64,000 nucleotides of DNA from Bog-473 sp963824195 (GTDB lineage Bacteria > Actinomycetota > Acidimicrobiia > Acidimicrobiales > RAAP-2), in assembly GCA_963824195.1 (NCBI GenBank), contig CAWGOJ010000039.1, forward strand, positions 310,001 to 374,000, read 5' to 3'. Positions within the stretch are counted from its first letter, which is position 1. Each line of letters opens with the position of its first letter. Of the stretch, positions 45,147 through 54,764 are shown piece by piece. The notes below the pieces were generated by a model. It was not told the DNA's origin and searched no databases. It worked only from the letters and a program-made list of their open reading frames with translations. The position numbers were made by a program, and so were the translations under genes.

Positions 45147-45824
45147 ATGGCAAACAACCCGGTCGACAACCAGCAGTTCGAGAGCTTCATCCAACTGAGG
45201 GAGACGCCGGAGGAGATCGCGTTCGAGCTCCGGGCCCAAGAGGGTGCCCTCTGGACCGGCGGTCGGCTCCTGATCGGCATCTGGGCCTTCGCCTTCGCCG
45301 CACTGGCCTTCGCGTACTTCTACCTCCGCTCGGCCAACAACGAGGATCTCTGGCGCCCAAAGGGAATCACCGCGCCGACGGCGGCCGGGGCAGCCATTTT
45401 CGCCCTCACCGTGGCCAGCGCCCTCCTGATCAACTTCGGCGAGCGACGGTTCCGCAATAACGAGTCCCTGGACTGGCAGGTGGCCGGCTGGACCGCCGTC
45501 CTCGGGGGACTCGTGGTCATCGGGCTCCAGGTCTGGCAGTTGACGGACCTCCCCTTCTTCCCCGGATCGAGTGGCTACGCCTCCTGCTTCATCGCCTGGG
45601 GCGCAATGAACATCGCCCTCGTGCTGGCCGGGACCTATTGGATCGAGACCATCCTGGCGCGGGAGATACGGCTCCGTCGTGCCATGGCCCAGGACGGGGG
45701 GGCGCCGAGCTCCACCCTGCCCGTGGCGCGCCTCTTGCGGGCCAACCTCAACGGGTGCACGTACTTCTGGGGATTCATCGCCGTCGTGGCGACGCTCTTT
45801 TGGGTATTGTTCTACGTCATCTGA
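45147..45824 (+). CDS. ctaE: Cytochrome c oxidase subunit III
   Basis: The 225-residue protein has five predicted helices, matching the shorter bacterial subunit III. Family positions are GIWAFAFAALAFAYFYLR, NFGERRFRNNESLDWQVAGW and NGCTYFWGF. It lies 11 bp after ctaD. An in-frame GTG immediately before the ATG at 45147 is the alternative start. Confidence 0.9.
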   Translation: MANNPVDNQQFESFIQLRETPEEIAFELRAQEGALWTGGRLLIGIWAFAFAALAFAYFYLRSANNEDLWRPKGITAPTAAGAAIFALTVASALLINFGERRFRNNESLDWQVAGWTAVLGGLVVIGLQVWQLTDLPFFPGSSGYASCFIAWGAMNIALVLAGTYWIETILAREIRLRRAMAQDGGAPSSTLPVARLLRANLNGCTYFWGFIAVVATLFWVLFYVI

Positions 45825-45842
45825 CCCGGGAAGGGTGAAATC

Positions 45843-45956
45843 GTGATCACAGCATCCGACATTGCCGCCACCCAGGCACTCACGTTCGCCGTTCCCCTCG
45901 GAGTGTTCTGCGTCGTGCTCCTCTGGGGCTTCTTCCAGCGCCGCCCGACGAGGTGA
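45843..45956 (+). CDS. Small oxidase-linked membrane peptide, 37 residues
   Basis: A GTG-started frame encodes a single helix (TFAVPLGVFCVVLLWGFF) and a basic QRRPTR tail. It lies 18 bp after ctaE with GGGAAGG upstream, and its stop overlaps the next start (GTGA). Size and place match small accessory subunits of heme-copper oxidases. Confidence 0.6.
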   Translation: MITASDIAATQALTFAVPLGVFCVVLLWGFFQRRPTR

Positions 45957-46768
45957 CCAGCGGGGCTGCCACCGCGCGGCCCCGTGAGCAGGCCAAACGG
46001 TGGCGAGTCTGGGGTCTGCTCGTTGCCGTCGTCATCGCCGTGGTGGTGCTCGTGCCGCCTCTCTCCAGTACGGCCCGGCACTGGGAATACGGCGCGGCGC
46101 TCCAGTTCTCGCTCTTGGCCATGGTGCTTCCCGCTCTCGTCACGGTCGGTGCGCCCTGGCGTCCCCTGAAACTCGCCGGCAACGGCTTGCCCGACGAGCC
46201 CGAGCGGATCGTCGACCGATTGGCCGAGCGACGGCGCCGGCACCGTGAGCTCCCCTGGTCACTGGCCTTCATCGCCGCCGACCTCTGCGTCGTCGTGGCC
46301 TGGCACGCACCCGCTGCGGTCACCGCGGTGGCGCAGCACACCTGGATAGTGCCACTGGAGGGCGTGAGCCTCCTCGTCTTCGGTGTTGGACTCTGGCTCG
46401 AACTGGCGGAATCGCCGCCGCTCGTACCCCGCTCGAGCTATCTGCGGCGGGCCGTACTGGCGGCGTTCGCCATGTGGGCCTTCTGGATCCTCGCCTACGT
46501 GGTCGGCCTCTCCAACCACGACTTCTACCGGAACTTCCAGCATGTCCCAGGAGGCCTCAGCTCCGCTGCGGACCAGCAGATCGCGTCGGCGGTGGTCTGG
46601 TTCGTGGCCGCCTTGTCCTTCGTGCCGGTGATCTTCTGGAACGCCCTCATGTGGCTCAAGACCGACGAGGACCCCGATACCGAGCTCCTGGCCCTCGCGA
46701 GGGCCGAGAGGCGGCGGGGCATGCCGCCGGTGACGGGGACACGCGGCGGAGCAGCGCCGACCCCCTGA
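45953..46768 (+). CDS. CtaG-family oxidase assembly protein, second copy
   Basis: The 271-residue protein has about seven helices with the CtaG pattern: WEYGAALQFSLLAMVLPAL near the first conserved helix, CVVVAWHAPAAVTAV and SSAADQQIASAVVWFVAAL. The His in VAWHAP is retained. It is intact and translationally coupled to the small peptide, so it may supply the assembly function if the first copy is truly broken. Confidence 0.8.
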   Translation: MTSGAATARPREQAKRWRVWGLLVAVVIAVVVLVPPLSSTARHWEYGAALQFSLLAMVLPALVTVGAPWRPLKLAGNGLPDEPERIVDRLAERRRRHRELPWSLAFIAADLCVVVAWHAPAAVTAVAQHTWIVPLEGVSLLVFGVGLWLELAESPPLVPRSSYLRRAVLAAFAMWAFWILAYVVGLSNHDFYRNFQHVPGGLSSAADQQIASAVVWFVAALSFVPVIFWNALMWLKTDEDPDTELLALARAERRRGMPPVTGTRGGAAPTP

Positions 46769-46774
46769 CTGACT

Positions 46775-47401
46775 TCAGCCGGAGCTCGTAGCGGAAATGG
46801 CCGGAAGGTCGACGGGCTGAAGGTGGGTGTCGAGCGCTCGATCCGCTGCATCTTCCTGAGAGATGGCGGTCTGGCGGTCCGTGGCCAATTGGGCCTCCTC
46901 CTTCGAGAGGTTGTGCAACACCGAGGCGTTGTTCGGATCGTTCATCAGTGTCTGCACGTCCTCTATGGCGCGCAGCGAGTCCGAGGTGGTCCACAGGGTC
47001 GCGGTCGCTATCAGCTGGCCCAGGTACTTGCCGGCCGGCGTCCCCGGGACCTGCACGTCCGAGAGATCGTAGATGTACTCGCTCGTGAAGGAGCAGGCCG
47101 ACTGGTCGTCACCCAGAAGTCCCGGCGTCGGCGCTCGGTCGGCCGGCGTGAGCGTGTGCGCGGCCTGGAGGTTCCAGATGCCGATCGCCTGGTGGACCGC
47201 CAGCGCGCACGGAGCGAGATCCGTGTTGACCTCACTCATCACGCTCCGCTCCGCACTGATGTCGTCTGCCCTCGAGGTGCTCACGGGCAGATCGGAGAGC
47301 ACCGTGATCAGGAGGACGACCAAGACCACGAGTCCGATGAGCAGACCGCGGTGGCGCTGCCAGACCGGTTCCTTGCCCGGCGACGGTGTCGGGTCGCTCA
47401 C
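46775..47401 (-). CDS. Membrane-anchored hypothetical protein
   Basis: The 208-residue protein has one N-terminal helix (LLIGLVVLVVLLITVL) and an outer domain with Cys in APCALAVHQA and SACSFTSEY, perhaps disulfide-linked. No family is recognised. Its start overlaps the end of the adjoining SCO1 gene by 4 bp, so it is in the same operon, convergent with the oxidase genes. Confidence 0.7.
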   Translation of the reverse strand: MSDPTPSPGKEPVWQRHRGLLIGLVVLVVLLITVLSDLPVSTSRADDISAERSVMSEVNTDLAPCALAVHQAIGIWNLQAAHTLTPADRAPTPGLLGDDQSACSFTSEYIYDLSDVQVPGTPAGKYLGQLIATATLWTTSDSLRAIEDVQTLMNDPNNASVLHNLSKEEAQLATDRQTAISQEDAADRALDTHLQPVDLPAISATSSG

Positions 47402-48283
47402 TGGTTGATCAACCGCTCGGCGTACGATGCGATCCCCTGACCCCAGCGGTCGATGCTCGCGGCGGGCAGGCTGAACGTCCCCGTCGTGCTCTCGTCGGCG
47501 AAGGGAGTGGCCCGATAGCGCAGGTCTCCTTCGCTGTCGATGAAGGCCATGACGTCGTTGTGGGCCTCGAGGCCTGTCTTCTTGTCCACCGAGATGGACA
47601 CGCCATAGGCCTTCCAGATCGTGTTGAGTGTGGCCAGAGGGCCCGTGACCATGTGCCAGTTTGGCAGCGTGGTGAGCCGGGTTGCACTCAGCACGGGGTC
47701 CTCAGCCGACTGGGCCAGCGCGGACGGGTCGGTGTTGACGGTGACGAACTCGACGTCCGCTGCCTTCGTGCCCAGATCAGCGTCCGCCTGCTCCATCTCT
47801 GCCGCCACGACGGGACAGATGTCGTTGCAAGGTGAGTTGAAGAAGGTGAGGATGACCACGCGAGCAGGCTGCGCCGGCACGGGGGTCGTCTGACCGTTCT
47901 GATCGGGCAGGGCGAACGAGGGGGCCGGTTTGGCGGTCAGCGCGCTCGACACCCATGAACGACGCCAGCGACGAGCCGACGGATCGGTCCGGCGTCGGGA
48001 CGTTGACCGGCGGCACGGTCGTCGCCACCGGTGGGGGCGTCGTCGTCGGGACAGGGTTCAACCCGGCTGACGAGAACAGGTGCTCGCCGAGAAGACCACC
48101 GAGGCTGACCACCAGGATGACGCCGAGGGTCCAGTAGACGAACTTGATGGGGATCCCGGGCGCGCCCTGGGCGAGCGCCGCCGCCCGGTCGATCGGAGGG
48201 TCGGCAGGGCTCGGGCCCTGGTCGAGCGCTGCGTCGGGGGACGGTGAGGGTCCTGCGTCGGTCCCGCTCGGCCCGCCGCTCAT
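47398..48283 (-). pseudogene. SCO1/SenC-type copper chaperone, one frameshift
   Basis: The N-terminal frame from the ATG at 48283 gives a Pro-rich head, a membrane helix (FVYWTLGVILVVSLGGLL) and a linker to SLASFMGV. A slip near 47945 leads to the catalytic frame with ALPDQNGQTTPV, FFNSPCNDICPVV (CxxxCP copper ligands) and LEAHNDVM (copper His). One base would restore a protein of about 295 residues. It should help build CuA. Confidence 0.75.
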
Positions 48284-48886
48284 CCGCCGGCTCCGAGGCG
48301 CGCCACCCAACGCTCCAGGGACGCGACGCTCTGGGGTCCGAGTGCTGCTCCCACCACCTTGCCCGATGCATTGAGGAAGTAGCTGACCGGGAGAGCCTGT
48401 ACGAGGTACTGGCTCGCCACCTTGGCCTGCGCGTCCACGGCCACGGGATACGTGGCGCGGGCGGCAGCGAGCAGGCTGGTGGCGGTCGCGTCGGAGGTCT
48501 CGTTGGAGTCCACCCCGATGACCGCAACACGCCCGGTGGTCTGACGGGCGACGGTGGCCATCGCCCCGAGCTCGGCCCGGCAGTCCGGGCACCAGGAGGC
48601 AAAGAAATTGACAATTCACAGGCTTTCCCCTGAAGGCCGACAGCGAGACCGCGCTGCCACCCCGAAGATCGGGCAGGGAGAACCCGGGGGCGACGGTTCC
48701 GGCCTTCAGGACGGGCGGTGGTGGAGCCTCGAGAGCGGAGGACCCGACGCTCGCTGGGCGAGAGGTTCCCCGCACGATCACGAAGACGACGAAGCCGACC
48801 AGGCAGACGGCAGCGAGCGCCGCCACCCACTTGAAGACCCGGTCCGGTGAGCTCCCACGGCGCTCGGCAACGCCGGACAGCGTCAT
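48280..48886 (-). pseudogene. TlpA/ResA-like thioredoxin, one frameshift
   Basis: The N-terminal frame has a membrane helix (VAALAAVCLVGFVVFVIV) and FSLPDLRGGSAVSLSAFRGK; after an extra base near 48610 the next frame has NFFASWCPDCRAELGAM, the redox CPDC, then GVDSNETS and ALPVSYFLNASGKVV. The stop overlaps the SCO1 start. It likely reduces Cys for copper or heme insertion. The 5' start is uncertain. Confidence 0.72.
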
Positions 48887-49005
48887 AGTGCGGTCCCGCA
48901 CCCGACCGTCGACTGTCCCCCCCGAATCCACGCGGTCAGGCTAGCCAGCCGGGATTCTGTAGTTCCGGTCGGGCCCCAGCCGGAAAGTCCGCCCCCGCCG
49001 GGTTC

Positions 49006-49275
49006 CTACCACTCAGCTTTGCGCTCGGCGGGATCCTTCTGAGCCCGCTCTCTCCTCCTCGCCTCGCGCTCCTCGGGGTCCTCGTGGATGAGGTGCCACC
49101 ACGCAGCGATGGCGATCCCGGCAAAGATCGGCCATTCGAAGGTGTAGAACCAGCTGAGCCCGTTGCCGCTGAGCGCCCTGTTCGCCTGCCACCAGGTCGC
49201 GGCCCCGCAGGCGGCCACGATCAGCCAGAACTCGAGATGGAGCAGCAGTGCTCTCGGCGAGTACCAGCGGTTCAT
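49006..49275 (-). CDS. Small conserved membrane protein
   Basis: From the ATG at 49275 the protein has 89 residues with two helices (LEFWLIVAACGAATWW and FEWPIFAGIAIAAWWHLI) and a highly charged EDPEEREARRRERAQK tail. ATGs at 49287 and 49302 are alternatives. It is divergent from ligD. Function unknown. Confidence 0.6.
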   Translation of the reverse strand: MNRWYSPRALLLHLEFWLIVAACGAATWWQANRALSGNGLSWFYTFEWPIFAGIAIAAWWHLIHEDPEEREARRRERAQKDPAERKAEW

Positions 49276-49392
49276 GACGATCAGCATCGTAGGTCCGGGC
49301 ATGGCGTGGGTAGGGGCACTTCCGGACCAGGCCGACACTCGGCGTATCCCGGCGACCGGGTCATCCCGACGCGCTGGGTACGGTGGGGAGCG

Positions 49393-50865
49393 GTGACACC
49401 GAAAGCCCAAGGGCCCGGGGCCGCGAAGAAAACAGGTGCGCTGGACAGCTACCGCACCAAGCGGAATCCGCGGAGGACTCCCGAGCCGATGGGCCGTCGT
49501 CCGGCAGCACGCACGGGCCGGCAGAGGTTCGTGATCCAGGAGCACCACGCCCGCAGCCTGCACTGGGACCTTCGCCTGGAGCGCGACGGTGTCCTCGTCT
49601 CCTGGGCTCTCCCAAAGGGCCTCCCCGAGTCTCCGGATCAGAACCATCTCGCAGTGCACACGGAGGACCATCCCCTCGAATACGCCTCGTTCGAGGGGGA
49701 GATACCGCAGGGCGAGTACGGAGGCGGCCAGATGACCATCTGGGACGAGGGTCACTACGACGTCGAGAAGTGGTCCGACACCGAGGTCAAATTCGTGCTC
49801 CACGGGTCGAAGGCCACCGGTGGATTCGTCCTGTTCCAAACCAAGGATCGCAACTGGATGATCCATCGGCACGGCCCTTCCACGCGCACCGATCCGATGC
49901 CCACGTCCATGAAGCCGATGCTCGCTACGGCAGGCCCACTGCCCGACGACGGCGGCCCATGGGCCTTTGAGATCAAGTGGGACGGGATCCGGGCCATCCT
50001 CTTCGTTGAGGGGGGGAGGGTACGGGCACAGAGCCGCAACGATCTGGACGTCTCCAGCGCATTCCCCGAGCTGGCCGACATTGGGAAGTTTCTCGGGCTG
50101 ACCACCTGCGTGCTCGACGGCGAGATCGTCGCTCTCGGTGAGGACGGCCGCCCGAGCTTCGCCAGACTGCAGCACCGCATGCACGTCGCGAATCAGCGTG
50201 AGGCACGCCGACGGGCGGCGTCGGATCCCGTCACCTTCGTGGCATTCGACGTCCTCTATCTACACGGGCGGTCGCTACTCTCCGCAACGTACGACGAACG
50301 CCGGGCCATGCTCGAATCACTCCATTTGTCCGGCGAGACCTTCATCACGACGGACTCGTTCCGCGATGTCTCGGGTCAGGACATTCTGACCGCCGCGGAG
50401 CAGAACGGCCTGGAAGGTGTCGTGGCCAAACGACGTGATTCGGCGTACCGGCCCGGTCGACGTCACCCTGACTGGGTCAAGGTCAAGTCATTCAAGACCC
50501 AGGAGGTCGTGATCGGAGGCTGGACCGAGGGACGCGGCGAGCGCGCAGGTAGCCTGGGAGCTCTGCTCCTGGGGATACCCGCCGAACACGGACTCCGCTA
50601 TGTCGGCAAAGTGGGCACAGGTTTCACTGAAAGCGCACGCCGTGCTCTCCTCGACGATCTGGAGGCCCTCTCGACCCGCACCGGCCCGTTCGTGCCCCCG
50701 CCGCCGGCCGCCGACGCCGCCAAAGCGCATTTCGTGCGCCCCGAGCTCGTCGGCGAGGTCGAATTCGCCGAGTGGACCTCCGCCGGACGCCTCCGCCACC
50801 CCACCTGGCGAGGACTGCGCCCGGACAAGGTCCCACACGATGTCGTGGTCGAGAGCTCGGGGTAG
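49393..50865 (+). CDS. ligD: LigD phosphoesterase-ligase
   Basis: The 490-residue protein joins an N-terminal 3'-phosphoesterase domain (FVIQEHHARSLHWDLRLE, GEYGGGQMTIWDEG) to an ATP-dependent DNA ligase domain with nucleotidylation motif EIKWDGIRA, DGEIVAL, EGVVAKR and VKVKSFK. It acts in non-homologous end joining with Ku, which is not in the window. The GTG at 49393 is the likely start. Confidence 0.9.
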   Translation: MTPKAQGPGAAKKTGALDSYRTKRNPRRTPEPMGRRPAARTGRQRFVIQEHHARSLHWDLRLERDGVLVSWALPKGLPESPDQNHLAVHTEDHPLEYASFEGEIPQGEYGGGQMTIWDEGHYDVEKWSDTEVKFVLHGSKATGGFVLFQTKDRNWMIHRHGPSTRTDPMPTSMKPMLATAGPLPDDGGPWAFEIKWDGIRAILFVEGGRVRAQSRNDLDVSSAFPELADIGKFLGLTTCVLDGEIVALGEDGRPSFARLQHRMHVANQREARRRAASDPVTFVAFDVLYLHGRSLLSATYDERRAMLESLHLSGETFITTDSFRDVSGQDILTAAEQNGLEGVVAKRRDSAYRPGRRHPDWVKVKSFKTQEVVIGGWTEGRGERAGSLGALLLGIPAEHGLRYVGKVGTGFTESARRALLDDLEALSTRTGPFVPPPPAADAAKAHFVRPELVGEVEFAEWTSAGRLRHPTWRGLRPDKVPHDVVVESSG

Positions 50866-50874
50866 GAAGCACCC

Positions 50875-51783
50875 ATGGCCCCCTCCACGTCGTCGACCCG
50901 GACCACCATCGGAGGTCGAGAGCTCTCCGTCTCCAATCTCGAGAAGGTGCTGTTCCCCGAGTCCAGCTTCACCAAGGGTCAGCTCATCGACTACTACATG
51001 CGGATCGCTGACGTGATGCTGCCGCACATCTGCGAGCGGCCCTTGACGATGAAGCGGTTCCCCGACGGGGTTGCCGGGAAGTCCTTCTTCGAGAAGCACA
51101 TCCCATCGCACGCACCGGCATGGGTCCACTCGGTCAAGGTTCCGTCCAACGACGGTCACGACAGCATCCCCTACGTGATGGTGAACGACATCGCGACGCT
51201 GGCATGGGCCGCGAACCTCGGGACCGTGGAGTTCCATGTGCCGCTCTGGCATGTGGGACGTCATCGCAAGCTTCCTTCGAAGCCGGACTTCATGGTGTTC
51301 GACCTCGATCCCGGCCAGGGAACATCCATCGTCGAGTGCTGCGTGGTCGCCGGGTATGTCACCGATGAGCTCGCCCGGGACGGACTGGAGGCCTTCGCCA
51401 AGACGAGTGGCTCCAAAGGCCTTCAACTGTACGCGTCCATCAGCCCGAAGACCACGTGGGACGTTCTGCGAGACCACGCGCACGACATCGCGCGCAAGCT
51501 CGAATCGGAGCATCGGGATCTTGTCGTCTCCAACATGCGTAGGTCGTTGCGGCAGGGTCGGGTCCTCATCGACTGGAGCCAGAATCATCCCGCCAAGACA
51601 ACCGTGGCCGTGTACTCCGTCCGCGCCATGCCCGAGCCGACCGTGTCCACGCCGGTGACCGATTCCGAGGTGCACGCCTGCGCAAAGGACGGCGACCCGA
51701 TGCTGCTCCGATTCACGACCGACGAGGTCTTGCACAGAGTGCACGAACAAGGAGATCTCTTCGGCCCACTCGCGTCTGGCTGA
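50875..51783 (+). CDS. LigD-type polymerase (primase-like) domain protein
   Basis: The 302-residue protein is the NHEJ polymerase domain as a separate gene. VSNLEKVLFPESSFTKGQLIDYY, ERPLTMKRFPDG and the catalytic FDLDPGQG, then SGSKGLQLY and DWSQN are characteristic. It begins 9 bp after the ligase gene, so the two are co-transcribed. In many bacteria these domains are one LigD chain. Confidence 0.9.
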   Translation: MAPSTSSTRTTIGGRELSVSNLEKVLFPESSFTKGQLIDYYMRIADVMLPHICERPLTMKRFPDGVAGKSFFEKHIPSHAPAWVHSVKVPSNDGHDSIPYVMVNDIATLAWAANLGTVEFHVPLWHVGRHRKLPSKPDFMVFDLDPGQGTSIVECCVVAGYVTDELARDGLEAFAKTSGSKGLQLYASISPKTTWDVLRDHAHDIARKLESEHRDLVVSNMRRSLRQGRVLIDWSQNHPAKTTVAVYSVRAMPEPTVSTPVTDSEVHACAKDGDPMLLRFTTDEVLHRVHEQGDLFGPLASG

Positions 51784-52120
51784 ACTCGCGCGCAGCACCA
51801 AAGTGCTACGCCGACTCGATCATTCCCAATGAGGACACGGCTAAACACTGCAGAGCCGGGAACTGACGAAAGCGGTGGTTGCAGAGACAATCCACAGTGA
51901 GGAAATCCTGTGGAGGAGTTGTTGCCGAGGTTGGTGGCGAAGCCTCTGTCGCCCCCCGTCCGACAGACCTGGGCCCTTCGAGGGTGACCGATGAGGCCGC
52001 GCGCGGCCCGGAAGTGTTCGCACTGGAGCGAGCGTCCGTGCGCCGGCCCCCTGGCCAGGTTGGGCGCTTACGACACCAACCGATACCCCGCCATGAGGGG
52101 TGGCAAACCCGAGATCCGCC
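51784..52120. other. Intergenic region with no recognised content
   Basis: About 335 bp between convergent genes. AGCAC-CAAA-GTGCT near 51793 is a short hairpin; it could help end ligD transcription, but has no T-run. Confidence 0.35.
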
Positions 52121-53224
52121 TCAGGGCGTGGCGCTGTTGCGCAGGCGGGCCAGCACCTCGTCCACCACGTCCGACGTCGAGGCCTCCCCGCCGAGGTCGA
52201 AGGTACGGATCCCGTCGGCCGCCGCGCCGAGCGTCGCCCGGCGGATGGCGGCGCCCGTCGCGGCCACGACGGCGTCGCCCTGGGCCGCGTGGTCGAGCAC
52301 GGCCGCACAGGCCAGCAGCATGGCCATCGGGTTGGCGACGTTCTTCCCCATCAGCGACGGCGCAGTCCCGTGCGGGGCCTCGGCCATGGCCACCACGGGG
52401 TGCATGTCGTCGTCCAGCGCCAGCAGCACCGACTCGGCGCCGGCGATGGAGCCGAACAGGGCAAGCACGAGGTCTGAAAGGCAGTCACCGTCCCGATTGA
52501 GCGCCGGGACCACGAGTGGGCTCCGGCTGGATTCGGTGAGGAGCCCGGCGTAAGCGGCGTCGATCAGGGTTGGGCGGTAGGGGATATCGGGATACCGGGC
52601 CGCGGCGTCGTCCATCTCCTCCTTCAGCATCCCCTCGTAGACGGTCGAGACGGTCCACTTCGGGCCTCCGTAGACACATGCCCCCACCTGGGACGCCGTG
52701 CGGAACGAGTATTCCGCCACGGAGCGGCACACCGAGCGATCGATCCGCTCGGTCCGCCAGGCCTGTTCGGCCGCACTACCGGGATCCCCCGTCCGGCGCT
52801 CCTCCGCTCCGTACGCGTCGCCGACGGCCATGCGGACCACGACGATCGGGTGCACGACCGGGGCCAGCGGGGCGACGCCCGGGATCCGCCGTCCCGTCCG
52901 GACGATGACGGATCCCCCGATGCCCTCCCGCAGGATGCGATTCGGGCTCCCGACGTCCCCCGTCGTCTCCGGGGTGATCGTGGCGGCCTTGAGCCCAAGC
53001 CCGGTCTCGCGCATCGCGGCCGCGGCGTCGCGCACCACGGTGTTGGTGGTCGCGCGGCGGTTCTCGAGGGACAGGTCGAAATGAACCAGCTCGAGATCGA
53101 ACCCGAGCACATCGGGAGCGAACACCCGCAGGGCTTCCCCAAGCAGCTCCTGCCCGGTCTCGTCGCCGTCGCATACGACGATCTGGCGGCCAGGGGACAC
53201 GGGGATCAGGGTCGCACGTATCAC
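52121..53224 (-). CDS. Isocitrate dehydrogenase-like protein
   Basis: The 367-residue protein belongs to the isocitrate/isopropylmalate dehydrogenase family. SPNRILREGIGGSV and VVVRMAVGDAYGAE match the NADP-isocitrate dehydrogenase type also found in eukaryotes, NRDGDCLSDLV is the metal-Asp motif and EAPHGTAPSLMGK the cofactor loop. It is shorter than usual (about 405). GDETGQE replaces the normal N-terminal form, so exact substrate is uncertain. Confidence 0.75.
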   Translation of the reverse strand: MIRATLIPVSPGRQIVVCDGDETGQELLGEALRVFAPDVLGFDLELVHFDLSLENRRATTNTVVRDAAAAMRETGLGLKAATITPETTGDVGSPNRILREGIGGSVIVRTGRRIPGVAPLAPVVHPIVVVRMAVGDAYGAEERRTGDPGSAAEQAWRTERIDRSVCRSVAEYSFRTASQVGACVYGGPKWTVSTVYEGMLKEEMDDAAARYPDIPYRPTLIDAAYAGLLTESSRSPLVVPALNRDGDCLSDLVLALFGSIAGAESVLLALDDDMHPVVAMAEAPHGTAPSLMGKNVANPMAMLLACAAVLDHAAQGDAVVAATGAAIRRATLGAAADGIRTFDLGGEASTSDVVDEVLARLRNSATP

Positions 53225-53272
53225 CGCCTCGTGCCAACACCGCCACGGCGCCGTCGGGCTGACGCCGGTCGC

Positions 53273-54619
53273 TCAGCCCCACCCGCTCCGGGTGGCCGGC
53301 ATGCCGCTCCGCCCCTCGGGCTCGGGCACGATGCCCAGCACCTGATGCACCGAGATCCCACCGTCGTCGAAGCCGTTGGCCGACCCTGCCATGTAGAGCT
53401 GCCAGACCCGGGCGCGCCGCACTCCGACCTCGGCCACAGCCGCGTCCCAGTGCCGCTCGAGGTTACGGACCCAGCAATGGAGGGTCCGGGCATAGTGCTC
53501 GCGCAGGGACTCGACGTCGCGCACCTCAAAGCCGGCCTCCTCCATGGCCACGACGACCTGGCCCACGTCGATGAGCTCGCCGTCGGGGAACACGTAGCGC
53601 CCGATGAAGGACCTCGGGCCGATGCGCGACCCGCCCACGCTGGAGATGGCGTGGTTCAGCAGTCGCCCTCGCGGCCCCAGGAGACTGCGCATCGTGCCGA
53701 AATACTCCGAGGCCTTGGTGGAGCCCACGTGCTCGAACATGCCGACGGATGCGATGCCGTCGAAGGGCCCGTCGCGCACGTCGCGGTAGTCCTGCAGGCG
53801 GATCTCGATCTGCCCAGCCAGCCCCGCCGCCGCGACCCTGTCCCGGGCGAAGTTCGCCTGCGCGGGGCTCAACGTGACCCCGACCACTTGTGCGCCGTAG
53901 CGCCGTGCCGCATGCAGCGCGAGGGTCCCCCACCCGCAGCCGACGTCGAGGATCCTCCAGCCCGTCGCCTCGGGGAGCCCCAGCTTGCGGCAGATGAGGT
54001 CGTGCTTGGACTCCTGGGCTGCCTCGAGGCTGTCGGCGCCCGGGGCGAAGCGTGCGCAGGAGTACGTCATGCTGGGGCCGAGGACCATGGCGTAGAAGTC
54101 GTTGCTGACGTCGTAGTGATGGCGCACCGCCTGGGCATCACGCTGCCTCGAGTGCAGCCGTCCGCGCGTGGTGGCCTCCTCGGGAGGGGGAGGAAGCGGC
54201 CGGCCGAGAGCCCCCAGACGGTAGGCCGAACGAACCGCCTGGAGAGGCAGCCGCGCGCCGGGGCGCACTCTCGCGGGGGCTGCGGCGTGCAGCAGTGCCA
54301 GGATCTCGAAGATGTCGCCCCTGAAGCAGAGGTCCCCCTCCACGAAGGCCCGAGCGAGGCCGAGCTCGCCCGGTGCCCACAGCAGCCGACGCAGCGCGTC
54401 GGGTGAGCGCACCTCGAGCACGTGCCCGCCTGCCGATCCCAGCGAGGTTCCGTCCCAGAACTCGAACCGGACCGGAGTCGCACTCCCGAAGAAATGGACC
54501 AGCAGCGGCTCCAGTGCCGCCGCCGCGCCATGGCCGCTCTGGTCGGCTTCCAGCGCAGGGGTATGCGCCCCTTCGTCATCCCGGGACTGTCGGAGCCCTG
54601 ACATCAAGTCGGATCGCAT
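53273..54619 (-). CDS. Cyclopropane-fatty-acyl-phospholipid synthase family protein
   Basis: From the ATG at 54619 (AGGAGG 5 bases upstream) the 448-residue protein has an N-terminal SCP2-like part and a SAM-methyltransferase domain. HHYDVSNDFYAMVLGPSMTYSCA, DVGCGWGTLALHAA, GVTLSPAQ and ASVGMFEHVG are diagnostic. It adds a methylene (or methyl) group to unsaturated phospholipid acyl chains. It lies 48 bp upstream of the IDH-like gene on the same strand. Confidence 0.9.
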   Translation of the reverse strand: MRSDLMSGLRQSRDDEGAHTPALEADQSGHGAAAALEPLLVHFFGSATPVRFEFWDGTSLGSAGGHVLEVRSPDALRRLLWAPGELGLARAFVEGDLCFRGDIFEILALLHAAAPARVRPGARLPLQAVRSAYRLGALGRPLPPPPEEATTRGRLHSRQRDAQAVRHHYDVSNDFYAMVLGPSMTYSCARFAPGADSLEAAQESKHDLICRKLGLPEATGWRILDVGCGWGTLALHAARRYGAQVVGVTLSPAQANFARDRVAAAGLAGQIEIRLQDYRDVRDGPFDGIASVGMFEHVGSTKASEYFGTMRSLLGPRGRLLNHAISSVGGSRIGPRSFIGRYVFPDGELIDVGQVVVAMEEAGFEVRDVESLREHYARTLHCWVRNLERHWDAAVAEVGVRRARVWQLYMAGSANGFDDGGISVHQVLGIVPEPEGRSGMPATRSGWG

Positions 54620-54764
54620 GGTGCCTCCTCTTGAACAGGCCGATTGTACGGCCGTGCGAGCCCGTCGCGCCCAGTGATGGGGGTCGGCGGGCTCCCGTAG
54701 CCCGTCACGGGGACGCAGGTGTGAAAGCCGCCGATTCGGGAAAGAATCCCCGCTGGAGGATGGG

